Part shown: in pieces, positions 35,088 through 44,380 of the stretch
Layout: each line of letters opens with the position of its first letter
Position numbering within the stretch: position 1 is the first letter of the stretch
NCBI RefSeq assembly: GCF_004343305.1
Contig: NZ_SMAF01000021.1
Coordinates: 1 to 55,005, forward strand
Direction of reading: 5' to 3'
Length of the DNA: 55,005 nucleotides
Origin: Pseudofulvimonas gallinarii
Lineage (GTDB): Bacteria; Pseudomonadota; Gammaproteobacteria; Xanthomonadales; UBA2363
Made by a program: the position numbers and the translations under genes
The notes under the pieces: model-generated
The model's database searches: none
What the model was told of the DNA's origin: nothing
What the model saw: only the letters and a program-made list of their open reading frames with translations

Positions 35088-35998
35088 GCGCGATGTCGCC
35101 GCACGCGGTCGACCGTCGGCTGGTGGTCGCGATTTCATCGCGGACGCTGTTCGATCTCGACGACAGCCACACGGTGTTCGAGCGCGCCGGCGTGGCCGCC
35201 TACGCGGACTACCAGGTCGCACACGAGAACGAGCCGCTGGCGCCCGGCGTCGCCTTCCCGCTGGTGCGCAAGCTGCTGGGACTGAACCAGCGCGCCGGCA
35301 AGCCGCTGGTCGAGGTGATCCTGCTCTCGCGCAACTCCAGCGACACCGGCCTGCGCGTGTTCAATTCCATCCAGCATTATGGGCTGGACATCGTCCGCGC
35401 CGCGTTCACCGGCGGTGCGCCGCCTTACACCTATATCGCGCCGTTCGAAGCCGACCTGTTCCTGTCCGCCAACGGCGACGACGTGCGCCGCGCGCTGGCT
35501 GCCGGGGTCGCCGCCGCTGCGATCCTGCCCTCGGCCACCGGCGGCGATCCCGACGGCCCATTGCGCATTGCTTTCGATGGCGATGCCGTGCTCTTCGGCG
35601 ACGAGTCCGAGCGCATCAGCCAGGAGCAGGGCATCGAAGCCTTCCACCGCCACGAATCCGAACACGTCGACCAGCCGCTGTCCGGCGGACCGTTCCGCGG
35701 TTTCCTCGCGGCGCTGCATGCGCTGCAATCGCAGTTCCCCGACGACCAGCCGCCGATCCGCACCGCGCTGGTGACGGCAAGGTCGGCGCCGGCACACAAG
35801 CGCGTCATCCTCACGCTGCGCGAGTGGGGCGTGCGCCTGGACGAAGCCATCTTCCTGGGGGGACGGCCGAAAGGGCCGTTCCTGGAAGCCTTCGCCGCCG
35901 ACATCTTCTTCGACGACTCCGGCGCCAACATCGAATCGGCGCGGCAGTTCGTCGCCAGCGGCCACGTGCCGCACGGCGTCTCCAATCCCGAGCAATGA
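35084..35998 (+). CDS. Cytosolic-type 5'-nucleotidase (PF06189-like)
   Basis: 304 aa from GTG 35084 (ATG 35093 is possible). It resembles the 5'-nucleotidase family related to animal cN-I: 'VVAISSRTLFDLDDSHTVFE' (nucleophile-type DLDDS), 'LLSRNSSDTGLRVFNSIQHYGLDI', 'YIAPFEADLFLSANGDDVRRAL' and 'DIFFDDSGANIESA'. Such enzymes dephosphorylate nucleoside monophosphates, probably in the cytoplasm, as no signal peptide is visible. Its start and stop overlap neighbours by 4 bp, putting it in one translational chain with nadK and the subtilase. Confidence 0.88.
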   Translation: MSAMSPHAVDRRLVVAISSRTLFDLDDSHTVFERAGVAAYADYQVAHENEPLAPGVAFPLVRKLLGLNQRAGKPLVEVILLSRNSSDTGLRVFNSIQHYGLDIVRAAFTGGAPPYTYIAPFEADLFLSANGDDVRRALAAGVAAAAILPSATGGDPDGPLRIAFDGDAVLFGDESERISQEQGIEAFHRHESEHVDQPLSGGPFRGFLAALHALQSQFPDDQPPIRTALVTARSAPAHKRVILTLREWGVRLDEAIFLGGRPKGPFLEAFAADIFFDDSGANIESARQFVASGHVPHGVSNPEQ

Positions 35999-36516
35999 AT
36001 CCAGCACCCGCCCAAACCGCCATCGGCATCGACGACGTGCTGGATGTGCGCGAAGTGGACGATGGCCGCGCCGTCGCCGGCGAGCTGTTCCAGCGCCGCT
36101 ACCGCGAGCAGGCGCCCGACTTCCCGCTGCACATCGTCGCCTTCTGGAAAGCGCCGGACGGTCGCGAGCACCCGGTGTGCTACATCCACTTCACGCCGCA
36201 GGGCGAACTGATGCTCGGCGGCGGCGCCTGCACCGACGACCACCTGCTGCGACGCCTGCCCGCCGACCATCGCGCCGCGCTACGCGCCGCCGGCGGCGTC
36301 TACCGCCATGCGCTCACGCGCTCTGTCGACCTGCTGTCATCGCGATGCAAGGCGATCTTCGGCTATTGCGGCGATCCGCTGGCCGGCCGCATCGACCGCG
36401 CCGTCGGCTTCCGCGAGACCGCGCATCCGCACCTGCTCGTCTATTTCACGCGCGATCTTCCGTCCGCCGAGCAGGATGCGCTGATCGCCCAGGCCAACGC
36501 CGTCGGGCCGTTCTGA
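35995..36516 (+). CDS. Conserved hypothetical protein (possible GNAT-like fold)
   Basis: 173 aa from ATG 35995, which overlaps the nucleotidase stop; the open frame upstream belongs to neighbours in other frames. It has no signal peptide or membrane segment. Segments such as 'FPLHIVAFWKAPDGREHPVCYIHFTPQGELMLGG' and 'FGYCGDPLAGRIDRAVGFRETAHPHLLVYF' suggest an alpha/beta fold of about acetyltransferase size, but no catalytic motif is certain. It is last in the nadK chain. Function unknown. Confidence 0.75.
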   Translation: MNPAPAQTAIGIDDVLDVREVDDGRAVAGELFQRRYREQAPDFPLHIVAFWKAPDGREHPVCYIHFTPQGELMLGGGACTDDHLLRRLPADHRAALRAAGGVYRHALTRSVDLLSSRCKAIFGYCGDPLAGRIDRAVGFRETAHPHLLVYFTRDLPSAEQDALIAQANAVGPF

Positions 36517-36518
36517 CC

Positions 36519-36547
36519 GTCGCGGCCGTCGCGGCCGTCGCGACGGC
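36519..36547. repeat. 9-bp tandem repeat ending in a palindrome
   Basis: GTCGCGGCC is repeated at 36519-36527 and 36528-36536 with a third, diverged copy from 36537. The last part forms the perfect palindrome GCCGTCGCGACGGC (36534-36547). It starts 3 bp after the stop of the unknown gene and may act as a terminator. The rest of the gap to 36736 shows no gene. Confidence 0.6.
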
Positions 36548-36736
36548 TGGACCCGTCATTGCCGTCGGACCGCAGCGGAGCGGGACCGATGGTGGCCGGT
36601 TCCGCGTCAAGGCGTTCTGCGAAGCAGGTCACACTCCGTTGCCATGCAGGCGGGTCGTGGACGGCGCGCTCTGAACCGCGCGGCTTCGCAAACCGGCCGC
36701 GGAGGGCGGTCGTCTTGAACGTCGAGGAGGGAGACC

Positions 36737-38236
36737 ATGCGGATTTCGGAAGGGCGGTGCATGCGCACGGCCATGGCATTGTGCGTTGCCGCCATGCCGG
36801 CGTTGCCCGGCGACGTGCGGGCCGGTACGGACGGCTGGTCGCCGGATCCGGCCCACAACCTGGTGATTGCCGGGCGCAGCGGCGAGGAAGTGCAGGCCAA
36901 GATCCTGCCCCTGTCCGACGGCGGCTTCTATGTCAGCTGGTTCGACAACACCGATGGCGGTTATGACGTGCGCCTGCAGCGGCTCGATGTCGACGGCCGC
37001 GCCCTGTGGGTCGACAACGGCATGGTGGTGGCGGACCGCAGCTTCGACTGGACCACCGACTACGGCTTCACCGTCGATGCCGATGACCATGCCGTCCTGT
37101 CCTTCCAGTGCTGCACGCAGGGCGGGCCCGACGAGCGCCTCGTGCTGGCGCGGATCGCGCCTGACGGCACGCGCGCCTGGCCCGCGCCGGGCATCGACGT
37201 CACCCTGGCCGGCGACGCCGCCGCCGTCTCCCAGGTGTCGGCCACCTCTGACGGCGATGTCGTTGTCGCCTGGATGACCGCCACCGGACAGGGCCGGGCG
37301 CAGAAGTTCGATGGCAACGGAACGGCGGCGTGGGCGGCGGGTGGGGTCGAGATCGCCGGTCCTGCCGGCGCATCGCGTTTCATCGCCGACGTGCGGCCGG
37401 GCGCCAACGGCGACGCCATCGTGTCCTGGAGCAACCAGCCCAACTTCCTGACCCGTGTCCTTTACGCGCAGAAACTCGCGGCTGCCGATGGCGCGGCCCT
37501 CTGGGGAACCGGTGTGCGCGTCTCCGAGACCGGCAACCTGCAGGCGGGCTACTTCCCGCCATTCATGGGCGATGGGGAAGGCGGCGCCGTCTTCGCCTAC
37601 TACGACAACACCGGCGTCGTCTTCGACATCCGCGTGCAGCACATAGACAGTGGCGCCAAGCGCCGCTTCGGCCCAACGGGCGTGCTCGCCACCACCGATG
37701 GCACGCGCAACCACGTCAGCTCCGCCGCCGCCTACGATCCCGCGAGCGGCGACATCTTCGTCGCCTGGGTGGATGACCAGACCGTCAGCATGCAGGTCAT
37801 GCACTCGCTGCGCGCGCAGCGCATCGACGCCGACGGCAACCGGCAGTGGGGCGACGACGGCGTCGAGCTGGTCCCGCCCGCGGTAGCGACAACCGGCGAG
37901 AACGCGCTGTCCCGACCGGTGGTCCTGCTGGCGCCGGACGGCGTCATCGTCGCCTGGACAACGGGCAATACATCGGTGACCAGCCATCCGGTCCGCGCCC
38001 AGTACCTGGGCCGAGACGGCATCGTGCGCTGGCCACAGCCGGCCGACATCAAGACGGCGCCGACGACGACCGCCAGGCTTGCCGGCGCCAACAGCGCCGC
38101 CGGTTACGCCGCCTTCGTGTGGAGCGACGCGCCGGACAACGATCCTGCCGGCAACGATGTCCTCGGCCACCGGCTGGACTACGACGCCAAGCCGGACGAT
38201 GTCCTGTTCGCCGATGGCTTCGAGCCGGCCGACTGA
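36737..38236 (+). CDS. Secreted beta-propeller-type repeat protein with a C-terminal FADGFE tail
   Basis: 499 aa, with ribosome binding site GGAGGGAG just before ATG 36737 and a signal peptide ending near 'PGDVRA-GT'. Seven repeats of about 55-60 aa follow, each holding a strand like 'hxAQ-h-D-x-DG-x3-W-x3-GV'. Examples are 'VRLQRLDVDGRALW', 'VLARIAPDGTRAW', 'GRAQKFDGNGTAAW', 'LYAQKLAAADGAALW', 'IRVQHIDSGAKRRF', 'LRAQRIDADGNRQW' and 'VRAQYLGRDGIVRW'. A partial eighth is 'LGHRLDYD'. This suggests a seven- or eight-bladed propeller. It ends DDVLFADGFEPAD. Partner or ligand unknown. Confidence 0.8.
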   Translation: MRISEGRCMRTAMALCVAAMPALPGDVRAGTDGWSPDPAHNLVIAGRSGEEVQAKILPLSDGGFYVSWFDNTDGGYDVRLQRLDVDGRALWVDNGMVVADRSFDWTTDYGFTVDADDHAVLSFQCCTQGGPDERLVLARIAPDGTRAWPAPGIDVTLAGDAAAVSQVSATSDGDVVVAWMTATGQGRAQKFDGNGTAAWAAGGVEIAGPAGASRFIADVRPGANGDAIVSWSNQPNFLTRVLYAQKLAAADGAALWGTGVRVSETGNLQAGYFPPFMGDGEGGAVFAYYDNTGVVFDIRVQHIDSGAKRRFGPTGVLATTDGTRNHVSSAAAYDPASGDIFVAWVDDQTVSMQVMHSLRAQRIDADGNRQWGDDGVELVPPAVATTGENALSRPVVLLAPDGVIVAWTTGNTSVTSHPVRAQYLGRDGIVRWPQPADIKTAPTTTARLAGANSAAGYAAFVWSDAPDNDPAGNDVLGHRLDYDAKPDDVLFADGFEPAD

Positions 38237-38389
38237 GGCGCCAGCCATCCGCGGGCCGGCACACCGGACGCGTCCGCTGACGAGGGGCGGTCGCGCGTGT
38301 CATCCCGTGCCCGGAGGGCGCTCCCCGCCGGCGGCGCGCAACGCGTCGCGCTTGAGGCACAATGCCCGGCTCATTCTTCCGAGCCGTTG

Positions 38390-41026
38390 ATGAACGCATC
38401 GTCCAACCCGGCGCTCCCGCCTGATGCACCGTGGATCGTCTTGAAGTTCGGTGGCTCCAGCGTCGCCCGCGTGGCGCGCTGGGGGTCGATCGCGGAACTG
38501 GCGCGCCAGCGTCACGCCGCCGGGCATCGCGTGCTGGTCGTGGTGTCGGCACTGTCCGGCGTGACGGATGCGCTCAAGGCCATTGGTGAATCCGCCGACG
38601 TCGGCGAGCGGCGCCGGCTGGCCGAAGCACTGGCGCAGCGGCACATCGATTTCGCCGCCGAGCTGGGCGTCGATCCGGCGCTGCTGGCGCCGTGGCTGGC
38701 GCACTTGTCGGAGCTGGCGGCCAGCGGCGGCGGCAGTCGCTGCCAGGGTTTGTATGCCTGGCAGGCGGAGCTGCTGGCGATGGGCGAGCTGATGTCGAGC
38801 ACGCTGGGCAACGCGGCGCTGCGCCAGGCCGGGCTCAACAGCCGCTGGCTCGATGCCCGCGACTGCCTGCAGGCGCAGCCGCAGCCGAACCAGAACGAAT
38901 GGGCGCGCTGGCTGTCGGCCAGCGTCCCGGCGCAGCGCGACGACGAACTGCGCGAGCGGCTGGCCGGCCGCAATGCCGACATCTTCATCACCCAGGGCTT
39001 CGTCGCGCGCACCGCGGACGGCTGCACTGCCGTCCTCGGCCGCGGAGGCTCGGACACGTCGGCGGCGTACTTCGGCGCCAAGCTGGCGGCGGCGCGGGTG
39101 GAGATCTGGAGTGACGTCGCCGGCCTGTTCAGCGCCAATCCGCGTGAAGTCCCAGGCGCCCGGCTGCTCCGCCGGCTGGATTTCCAGGAAGCGCAGGAAA
39201 TCGCCACGACCGGGGCCAAGATGCTGCATCCGCGCTGCCTGTCGCCCCTGCGCCGCAGCGGCGTGCCTTTGTGGATCCGTGACACCGGAAATCCCGACCT
39301 GGCCGGCACCGAAATCGGGCCGGAGGCGCCGGATGCCGCGCCCTCGATCAAGGCGGTGTCGACGCGGCGAGGCATCACCCTGGTGTCGATGGAGACCATC
39401 GGCATGTGGCAGCAGGTCGGTTTCCTGGCCGACGTCTTCGAGGTGTTCCGCAAGCACGGGCTGTCGGTGGACCTGATCGGTTCGGCGGAAACCAACGTCA
39501 CGGTGTCGCTGGACCCGAGCGAGAACCTGCTCGGGTCCGACGTGCTGGCGGCGCTGTGCGAGGAGCTGGCGCAGTTCTGCCGCGTCCGCGCGATCACGCC
39601 GTGCACGGCGGTGACGCTGGTCGGCCGTGGCATGCGCGGCATGCTGCACCGCCTGCGCGACGTGCTTGCCGACATGGGTTCGCTGAGCGTGCACCTGATC
39701 TCGCAATCGTCGAACGATCTCAACCTCACCTTCGTGCTCGACGAGGCCGATGCCGAAGGCCTGCTGCCGCGCCTGCACGCCGACCTGATCGCGGCCTGCG
39801 CGCTGCCGGCCGAAGAGGACGAAGTATTCGGCCCGACCTGGGCCCAGCTGTACGCAGGCGACCGGGCCAGCCGGCCGCAGCCATGGTGGCGCGCGCGCGT
39901 GGAGGCGCTGCGCGATATTGCAGCGGCACGCGGCACGCCCGCATATGTCTATGACCTGGGGACGGTACGCGAAAGGGCCCGTGCGCTGCGTGGCATCGGT
40001 GCCGTGTCGCGCTGGCACTACGCGATCAAGGCGAATCCGCACCCGGCTATCCTGCGCGCGCTGGAAACCGAAGGCTTCGACTTCGAATGCGTATCGCCGG
40101 GCGAGGTCGACGCCGTGCGCGAGGCGCTGCCCGGCCTCGATCCGCAGCGCATCCTGTTCACGCCGACGATGGCCGGCGACGACGAGTTCGCCGACGCGCT
40201 CGCGCAGGGCCTGCGCGTCACCTTCGACTGCGTGGAAGCGGTCCGCGCCCTGGCGGATGGTCGCCACGGCGGCCGCAGCATCGCCGTTCGGCTGGACATC
40301 GGTCCGGGGCGCGGCCAGCACGCGCATGTGCGCACCGGCCATGACAGCAAGTTCGGGCTGCCGCTGGCGGACCTGCCGGCATTCGTCGAGGCCGCGCAGG
40401 CGGCCGGGCTGGTCATCGACACGCTGCACGCCCACCTGGGTTCCGGCGTCTTCGATGCCGGCCACTGGCGCGAGGTCGGCCTGCAACTGGCCAGCCTGGC
40501 CGAACGCCTGCCGACGGTGACGACGCTGAACCCCGGCGGCGGCCTCGGCGTCCCGTACCTGCCCGGCGAACCGGCGCTCGACCTGGGTGCACTCGGAGCC
40601 GGGCTGGACGAGCTTCGCGCCGCCTATCCGCGGCTGACGCTGGCGATGGAGCCCGGCCGTTACCTGGTCGCCGAAGCCGGAGTGCTGCTGGCGCGGGTGT
40701 CGCGCATCAAGCGCAAGGGCCGCCATGTGTACGTCGGTTGTGATGCCGGCATGCACACGCTGCTGCGTCCGGCGTTGTACGAAGCCTGGCATCCGGTGGT
40801 CAACCTCGACCGCCCCGATGCGCCGCGCACGATGCGCGCCGACGTCGTCGGACCGGTCTGCGAGAGCGCCGACAACCTTGCCCTTGACCGGCGGCTGCCA
40901 GCCGACACCGCCGTCGGCGATGTGTTGCTGGTCGACATCGCAGGTGCCTATGGAGCCGTCATGGCCAGTGATTACAACCGCCGCGGACGACCGCTGGAAA
41001 TCGTGCTCGATGGAGGTGCGGCATGA
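38390..41026 (+). CDS. lysAC: Bifunctional aspartate kinase / diaminopimelate decarboxylase
   Basis: 878 aa fusion. The N-terminal aspartate kinase (about 1-470) has 'WIVLKFGGSSVA', 'LGRGGSDTSAAYFGAKL' and 'TTGAKMLHPRCL', then paired ACT domains ('SVDLIGSAETNVTVSL', 'SVHLISQSSNDLNLTF'). The C-terminal half (about 505-878) is a PLP decarboxylase: PLP lysine in 'WHYAIKANPHPAIL', 'LNPGGGLGVPYLPGE', 'CESADNL' and 'DIAGAYGAVMASDYNRRGRP'. It therefore catalyses the first and last steps of lysine synthesis, a fusion typical of Xanthomonadales. ATG 38390 gives the normal length. Its stop overlaps murL by 4 bp. Confidence 0.97.
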   Translation: MNASSNPALPPDAPWIVLKFGGSSVARVARWGSIAELARQRHAAGHRVLVVVSALSGVTDALKAIGESADVGERRRLAEALAQRHIDFAAELGVDPALLAPWLAHLSELAASGGGSRCQGLYAWQAELLAMGELMSSTLGNAALRQAGLNSRWLDARDCLQAQPQPNQNEWARWLSASVPAQRDDELRERLAGRNADIFITQGFVARTADGCTAVLGRGGSDTSAAYFGAKLAAARVEIWSDVAGLFSANPREVPGARLLRRLDFQEAQEIATTGAKMLHPRCLSPLRRSGVPLWIRDTGNPDLAGTEIGPEAPDAAPSIKAVSTRRGITLVSMETIGMWQQVGFLADVFEVFRKHGLSVDLIGSAETNVTVSLDPSENLLGSDVLAALCEELAQFCRVRAITPCTAVTLVGRGMRGMLHRLRDVLADMGSLSVHLISQSSNDLNLTFVLDEADAEGLLPRLHADLIAACALPAEEDEVFGPTWAQLYAGDRASRPQPWWRARVEALRDIAAARGTPAYVYDLGTVRERARALRGIGAVSRWHYAIKANPHPAILRALETEGFDFECVSPGEVDAVREALPGLDPQRILFTPTMAGDDEFADALAQGLRVTFDCVEAVRALADGRHGGRSIAVRLDIGPGRGQHAHVRTGHDSKFGLPLADLPAFVEAAQAAGLVIDTLHAHLGSGVFDAGHWREVGLQLASLAERLPTVTTLNPGGGLGVPYLPGEPALDLGALGAGLDELRAAYPRLTLAMEPGRYLVAEAGVLLARVSRIKRKGRHVYVGCDAGMHTLLRPALYEAWHPVVNLDRPDAPRTMRADVVGPVCESADNLALDRRLPADTAVGDVLLVDIAGAYGAVMASDYNRRGRPLEIVLDGGAA

Positions 41027-42381
41027 GTGGGTGGACTTTCCGCCGCGACGGCATCGGGACCTTCCGCTTCGTGTCCGCCACCTATGACGCGGCGACGGGC
41101 CAGGCGCGCCTCGAATACGCCTTCGACGATGGTCCGTCGATGGTGGAGACCATCCGGTTCCCCGGCGCGCCGGCGCCGGCGCATCCCCAGGCAGTGGAGA
41201 AAGCGCTGCAGCTGCTGCACCTGATCGCCGGCGTCAGCTATTTCAAGGCGGCGGTGCCGGCGCGCATCGTCGTCGAAACCGCGGTGCCGGATGCCGCGAC
41301 CGCCGCGCTGCTGGATGCGGTGTATGTCGAGGGCCTGGCCGAGTTCGCCTGGCGCAACGGCCTGGACCTGCGTGGCCGGATCGCGTTTCCGCGCACCGTT
41401 GCCGAGGACGCCGGGACGACGGCGCCGGCGCTGGCGCTGCCGCGCCGCAGCCTGGTCGCCATCGGCGGCGGCAAGGATTCGCTGGTGAGTGTCGAGATGC
41501 TGCGTGCGCTGGGCGAAGACATGACACTCACCTGGGTCGGCGAATCGCCACTGATCGCCGCAGTGGCCGCGCATACCGGCCTGCCGACGCTCAACATCGG
41601 CCGTGCGCTGTCGCCGGTGCTGTTCGAGCTCAACCGCCAGGGCGCATGGAACGGCCATATCCCGGTGACGGCGATCAATTCGGCAATCCTGCTGCTGGCG
41701 GCGTTGTTGTATGGTTTCGACTCGGTCGTGTTCTCCAACGAGCAGTCGGCCTCGGCGGCAACCCTGGAAGCGGAGGGCAGGGTGGTCAATCACCAATGGA
41801 GCAAGGGCTTTGCGTTCGAGCGCGCGCTGGCGTCGCTGGTGCACGCGCGCATCGCGGCCGACCTGGACTACTTCTCGCTGCTTCGGCCGCTCAGCGAGCT
41901 GGCGGTCACGCGCGAGTTCGCGCGCCACAGCCAGTACCACCAGCATTTCTCCAGCTGCAACCGCAATTTCCGCATCCTCGGGGCCAAGCCACGCGAGCGC
42001 TGGTGCGGCGCCTGCCCGAAATGCCATTTCGTTTTCCTTGCGCTGGCGCCGTTCATGGCCAAGCCGGCGCTGGTGGCGATCTTCGGTCGCAACCTGCTCG
42101 ACGATCCGGAACTGGCCGGCGACTTCGACGCCCTGATCGAATGGCAGGCGCACAAGCCGTTCGAATGCGTGGGCGAGGCCGCCGAGTCACGCGCTGCGCT
42201 GGCGGCGCTGGCCGGCCGCGCCGAGTGGAAGGAAGATGCACTGGTGCGGCGATTCGCCGCGGAAATCCTGCCGCAGCTGCCGCCCGGCAGCCTTGACATG
42301 GCGCCGCTGCTGCGACCCGGCACCGACCATGCCTTGCCATCGCGTTACCAGGGGTTGTTCGATGCGATACAGCGAGCTTGA
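41023..42381 (+). CDS. murL: UDP-MurNAc-L-Ala-L-Glu epimerase MurL
   Basis: 452 aa. In Xanthomonas MurL uses ATP and Mg to epimerise the terminal L-Glu of UDP-MurNAc-L-Ala-L-Glu to D-Glu, replacing the usual glutamate racemase/MurD route. A PP-loop-like motif 'VAIGGGKDSLVSVEML' and a cysteine pair in 'RWCGACPKCHFVFLAL' are visible. The call rests on these features, the length and above all on adjacency to murD2. The start overlaps the lysAC stop (ATGA) and the end overlaps murD2 by 20 bp. Confidence 0.92.
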   Translation: MSGWTFRRDGIGTFRFVSATYDAATGQARLEYAFDDGPSMVETIRFPGAPAPAHPQAVEKALQLLHLIAGVSYFKAAVPARIVVETAVPDAATAALLDAVYVEGLAEFAWRNGLDLRGRIAFPRTVAEDAGTTAPALALPRRSLVAIGGGKDSLVSVEMLRALGEDMTLTWVGESPLIAAVAAHTGLPTLNIGRALSPVLFELNRQGAWNGHIPVTAINSAILLLAALLYGFDSVVFSNEQSASAATLEAEGRVVNHQWSKGFAFERALASLVHARIAADLDYFSLLRPLSELAVTREFARHSQYHQHFSSCNRNFRILGAKPRERWCGACPKCHFVFLALAPFMAKPALVAIFGRNLLDDPELAGDFDALIEWQAHKPFECVGEAAESRAALAALAGRAEWKEDALVRRFAAEILPQLPPGSLDMAPLLRPGTDHALPSRYQGLFDAIQRA

Positions 42382-43714
42382 GTTCCGACGCCTGGCCATC
42401 TGGGGAGGTGGCCGCGAGGGGCGGACAGCGATCCAGGCGCTGCGCCAGCGCTTCCCGGACAAGATGCTGACCTGGATCGTGCCGGCGGCCGAACTCAGTG
42501 AATCCCGGACCGCGGCGCCCGACGGCATCATCCTCGCCGCCGAAGGCGAGCCGGATGCGGACCTGGCCGGTTACGAAGTGGTGGTGAAGTCGCCCGGCAT
42601 CAGCGCCTACCGTCCCGACGTGCTGGCAGCCAAGGCCAAGGGCACCCAGTTCACCTCGGGCACGGCGATCTGGTTCGCCGAGCACCACGGCGCCAACACC
42701 ATCTGCGTCACCGGCACCAAGGGCAAGAGCACGACCTCGGCGCTGATCGCGCACCTGCTGCGCGCCGGTGGCGTGCAGGTCGGCTTCGGCGGCAACATCG
42801 GCCTGCCGCTTCTGGCCTTCGATGCACAGCCGCCGGCCGACTGGTACGTGTTCGAATTGTCGAGCTTCCAGACCGCGGACCTCGACTGCACGCCGACCGT
42901 GGCCGTGCTGACCAGCCTGGCCGAGGAACATCTGGACTGGCACGGCGATGTCGAGCGCTACCGCAGCGACAAGCTGCGCCTTTTCCGCAATGCCGTGCGC
43001 GCGGTCTTGCCGGCGCGCATGGAGCTGCCGGTTTCGACGCGTGGCGAAGTGGTGCGCTTCGGATCGGAAGGGCGCTGGCACATCGCCGAAGGCCACCTCT
43101 ACCGCGCCCAGCATCGCGTCATGCCGCTGCGCGACCTGCCGCTGCGTGGTCGTCACAACCACATCAACCTCTGCGCCGCCCTGGTGGCGATCGAAGCCGC
43201 AGGATTCGACGCCTTCAAGCTGCTCAAGCATGTCGGCAGCTTCCAGCCACTGCCGCACCGGCTTCAGGAACTGGGCCTGCGCGACGGCATCCTCTATGTC
43301 AACGACAGCATCGCCACGACGCCGACGGCGACGCTGGCCGCCTGGGACTGCTACCGCAGCCAGCCGATCGCGCTGATCCTCGGCGGCTACGACCGCGGCC
43401 TGGACTGGACGTCGGCGGTCACCGCGCTGGGCACGCAGAAGCCGCGCCTGATCCTTGCGCAGGGTGCCAACGGTCCACGCATCGCGGCGTTGATGCGTGC
43501 AGCCGGCATCGCCGTGGTGGAAACGCGCGACCTCAAGGCCGCGGTGTCGATGGCACGCCTTGCGCTGTCGAATGGCGGCGTCATCCTGCTCTCCCCGGGT
43601 GCGCCGAGTTTCCCGGCCTTCCGCGACTACGCCGAGCGCGGGCGCTGTTTCGCCGCGGCGGCGGGATTCGATCCGAATACCATCGCCAGCATCGACGGAC
43701 TGGGCGTGCACTGA
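42362..43714 (+). CDS. murD2: UDP-MurNAc-L-alanine--L-glutamate ligase MurD2
   Basis: 450 aa. This Mur ligase adds L-Glu rather than D-Glu to UDP-MurNAc-L-Ala; MurL then inverts it. ATP P-loop: 'CVTGTKGKSTTSALIAHLL'. Other Mur-ligase features are 'VVVKSPGISAYRPDVLAA', 'FELSSFQTADLD', 'LTSLAEEHLDWHGDVERYRSDKLRLF', 'LRGRHNHINLCAALVA' and 'NDSIATTPTATLAAW' (DSIATTP, equivalent to DSKATN in MurD). ATG 42362 lies inside the end of murL, so the pair is translationally coupled. Confidence 0.93.
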   Translation: MRYSELEFRRLAIWGGGREGRTAIQALRQRFPDKMLTWIVPAAELSESRTAAPDGIILAAEGEPDADLAGYEVVVKSPGISAYRPDVLAAKAKGTQFTSGTAIWFAEHHGANTICVTGTKGKSTTSALIAHLLRAGGVQVGFGGNIGLPLLAFDAQPPADWYVFELSSFQTADLDCTPTVAVLTSLAEEHLDWHGDVERYRSDKLRLFRNAVRAVLPARMELPVSTRGEVVRFGSEGRWHIAEGHLYRAQHRVMPLRDLPLRGRHNHINLCAALVAIEAAGFDAFKLLKHVGSFQPLPHRLQELGLRDGILYVNDSIATTPTATLAAWDCYRSQPIALILGGYDRGLDWTSAVTALGTQKPRLILAQGANGPRIAALMRAAGIAVVETRDLKAAVSMARLALSNGGVILLSPGAPSFPAFRDYAERGRCFAAAAGFDPNTIASIDGLGVH

Positions 43715-43715
43715 C

Positions 43716-44378
43716 ATGGAAAGCCGACGCTATCGCGTGTGGGACCTGCCGACGCGCCTGAGCCACTGGGCCATCGCGGTGCTGGTGCTGGCGCAGTTCG
43801 GCAGCGGCCTGCTTGAAGTCTTGCCCATGGGCTGGCACCTGTGGTGCGGTTATGCGCTGCTCGTCGCCTTGCTGTTCCGGGTGCTGTGGGGATTCGTCGG
43901 CAGTCCAAGCGCACGCTTCGGCAGTTTCCTGCGTGGGCCGTCGGCGATGCTGGAATATTCGCGCCAGCTGTTCGAGCCGAAGCCGTCGCGCTGGGCCGGG
44001 CACAATCCGCTGGGCGGCTGGTCGATCGTGCTGATGCTGGCGTTCGCGCTGGCGCAGTCGGTCACCGGCCTGTTCTCCGAATCCATCGACCTGGCCGGCC
44101 CGCTGGTTGCCAGCGTCGATCGCGCCACCGCGCGCGCCGCCGAGGACTGGCATGGCTGGCTGTACTGGCCGTTGCTGCTGTTGGTCGTGCTGCATGTCGC
44201 CGCGGCATTCTTCCACCTGGCCTACAAGCGCGAGAACCTGATTGCGCCCATCTTTGGCGATGGCCGGCTGGAGCTGGAACGCGATCCCGCTTTGGGTTTC
44301 GCCGGCGCCACACGCGCGCTGGTGGTGCTGGCGATCGCCTTCACTGTTGTCGTGCTGGTCGCGCGGCTAGCACCGTGA
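43716..44378 (+). CDS. Cytochrome b561-type membrane protein
   Basis: 220 aa, starting 1 nt after the murD2 stop. Four to five membrane helices are visible (about 15-35, 42-62, 100-120, 140-165, 195-218). Likely haem-ligand histidines lie in 'RLSHWAIAVLVL', 'MGWHLWCGYALL', 'EDWHGWLYWPLLLLVVLHVAAAFFH'. The opening 'RYRVWDLPTRLSHW' is typical of the Ni/Fe-hydrogenase b-type/b561 family, which passes electrons across the inner membrane. Partner unknown. It is probably cotranscribed with lysAC-murL-murD2, though a functional link is not obvious. Confidence 0.9.
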   Translation: MESRRYRVWDLPTRLSHWAIAVLVLAQFGSGLLEVLPMGWHLWCGYALLVALLFRVLWGFVGSPSARFGSFLRGPSAMLEYSRQLFEPKPSRWAGHNPLGGWSIVLMLAFALAQSVTGLFSESIDLAGPLVASVDRATARAAEDWHGWLYWPLLLLVVLHVAAAFFHLAYKRENLIAPIFGDGRLELERDPALGFAGATRALVVLAIAFTVVVLVARLAP

Positions 44379-44380
44379 TG

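Noticed and set aside
38300-40792. 830-codon open frame antisense to lysAC
   Set aside because: It is fully covered by the conserved kinase-decarboxylase gene and has no recognisable protein features.
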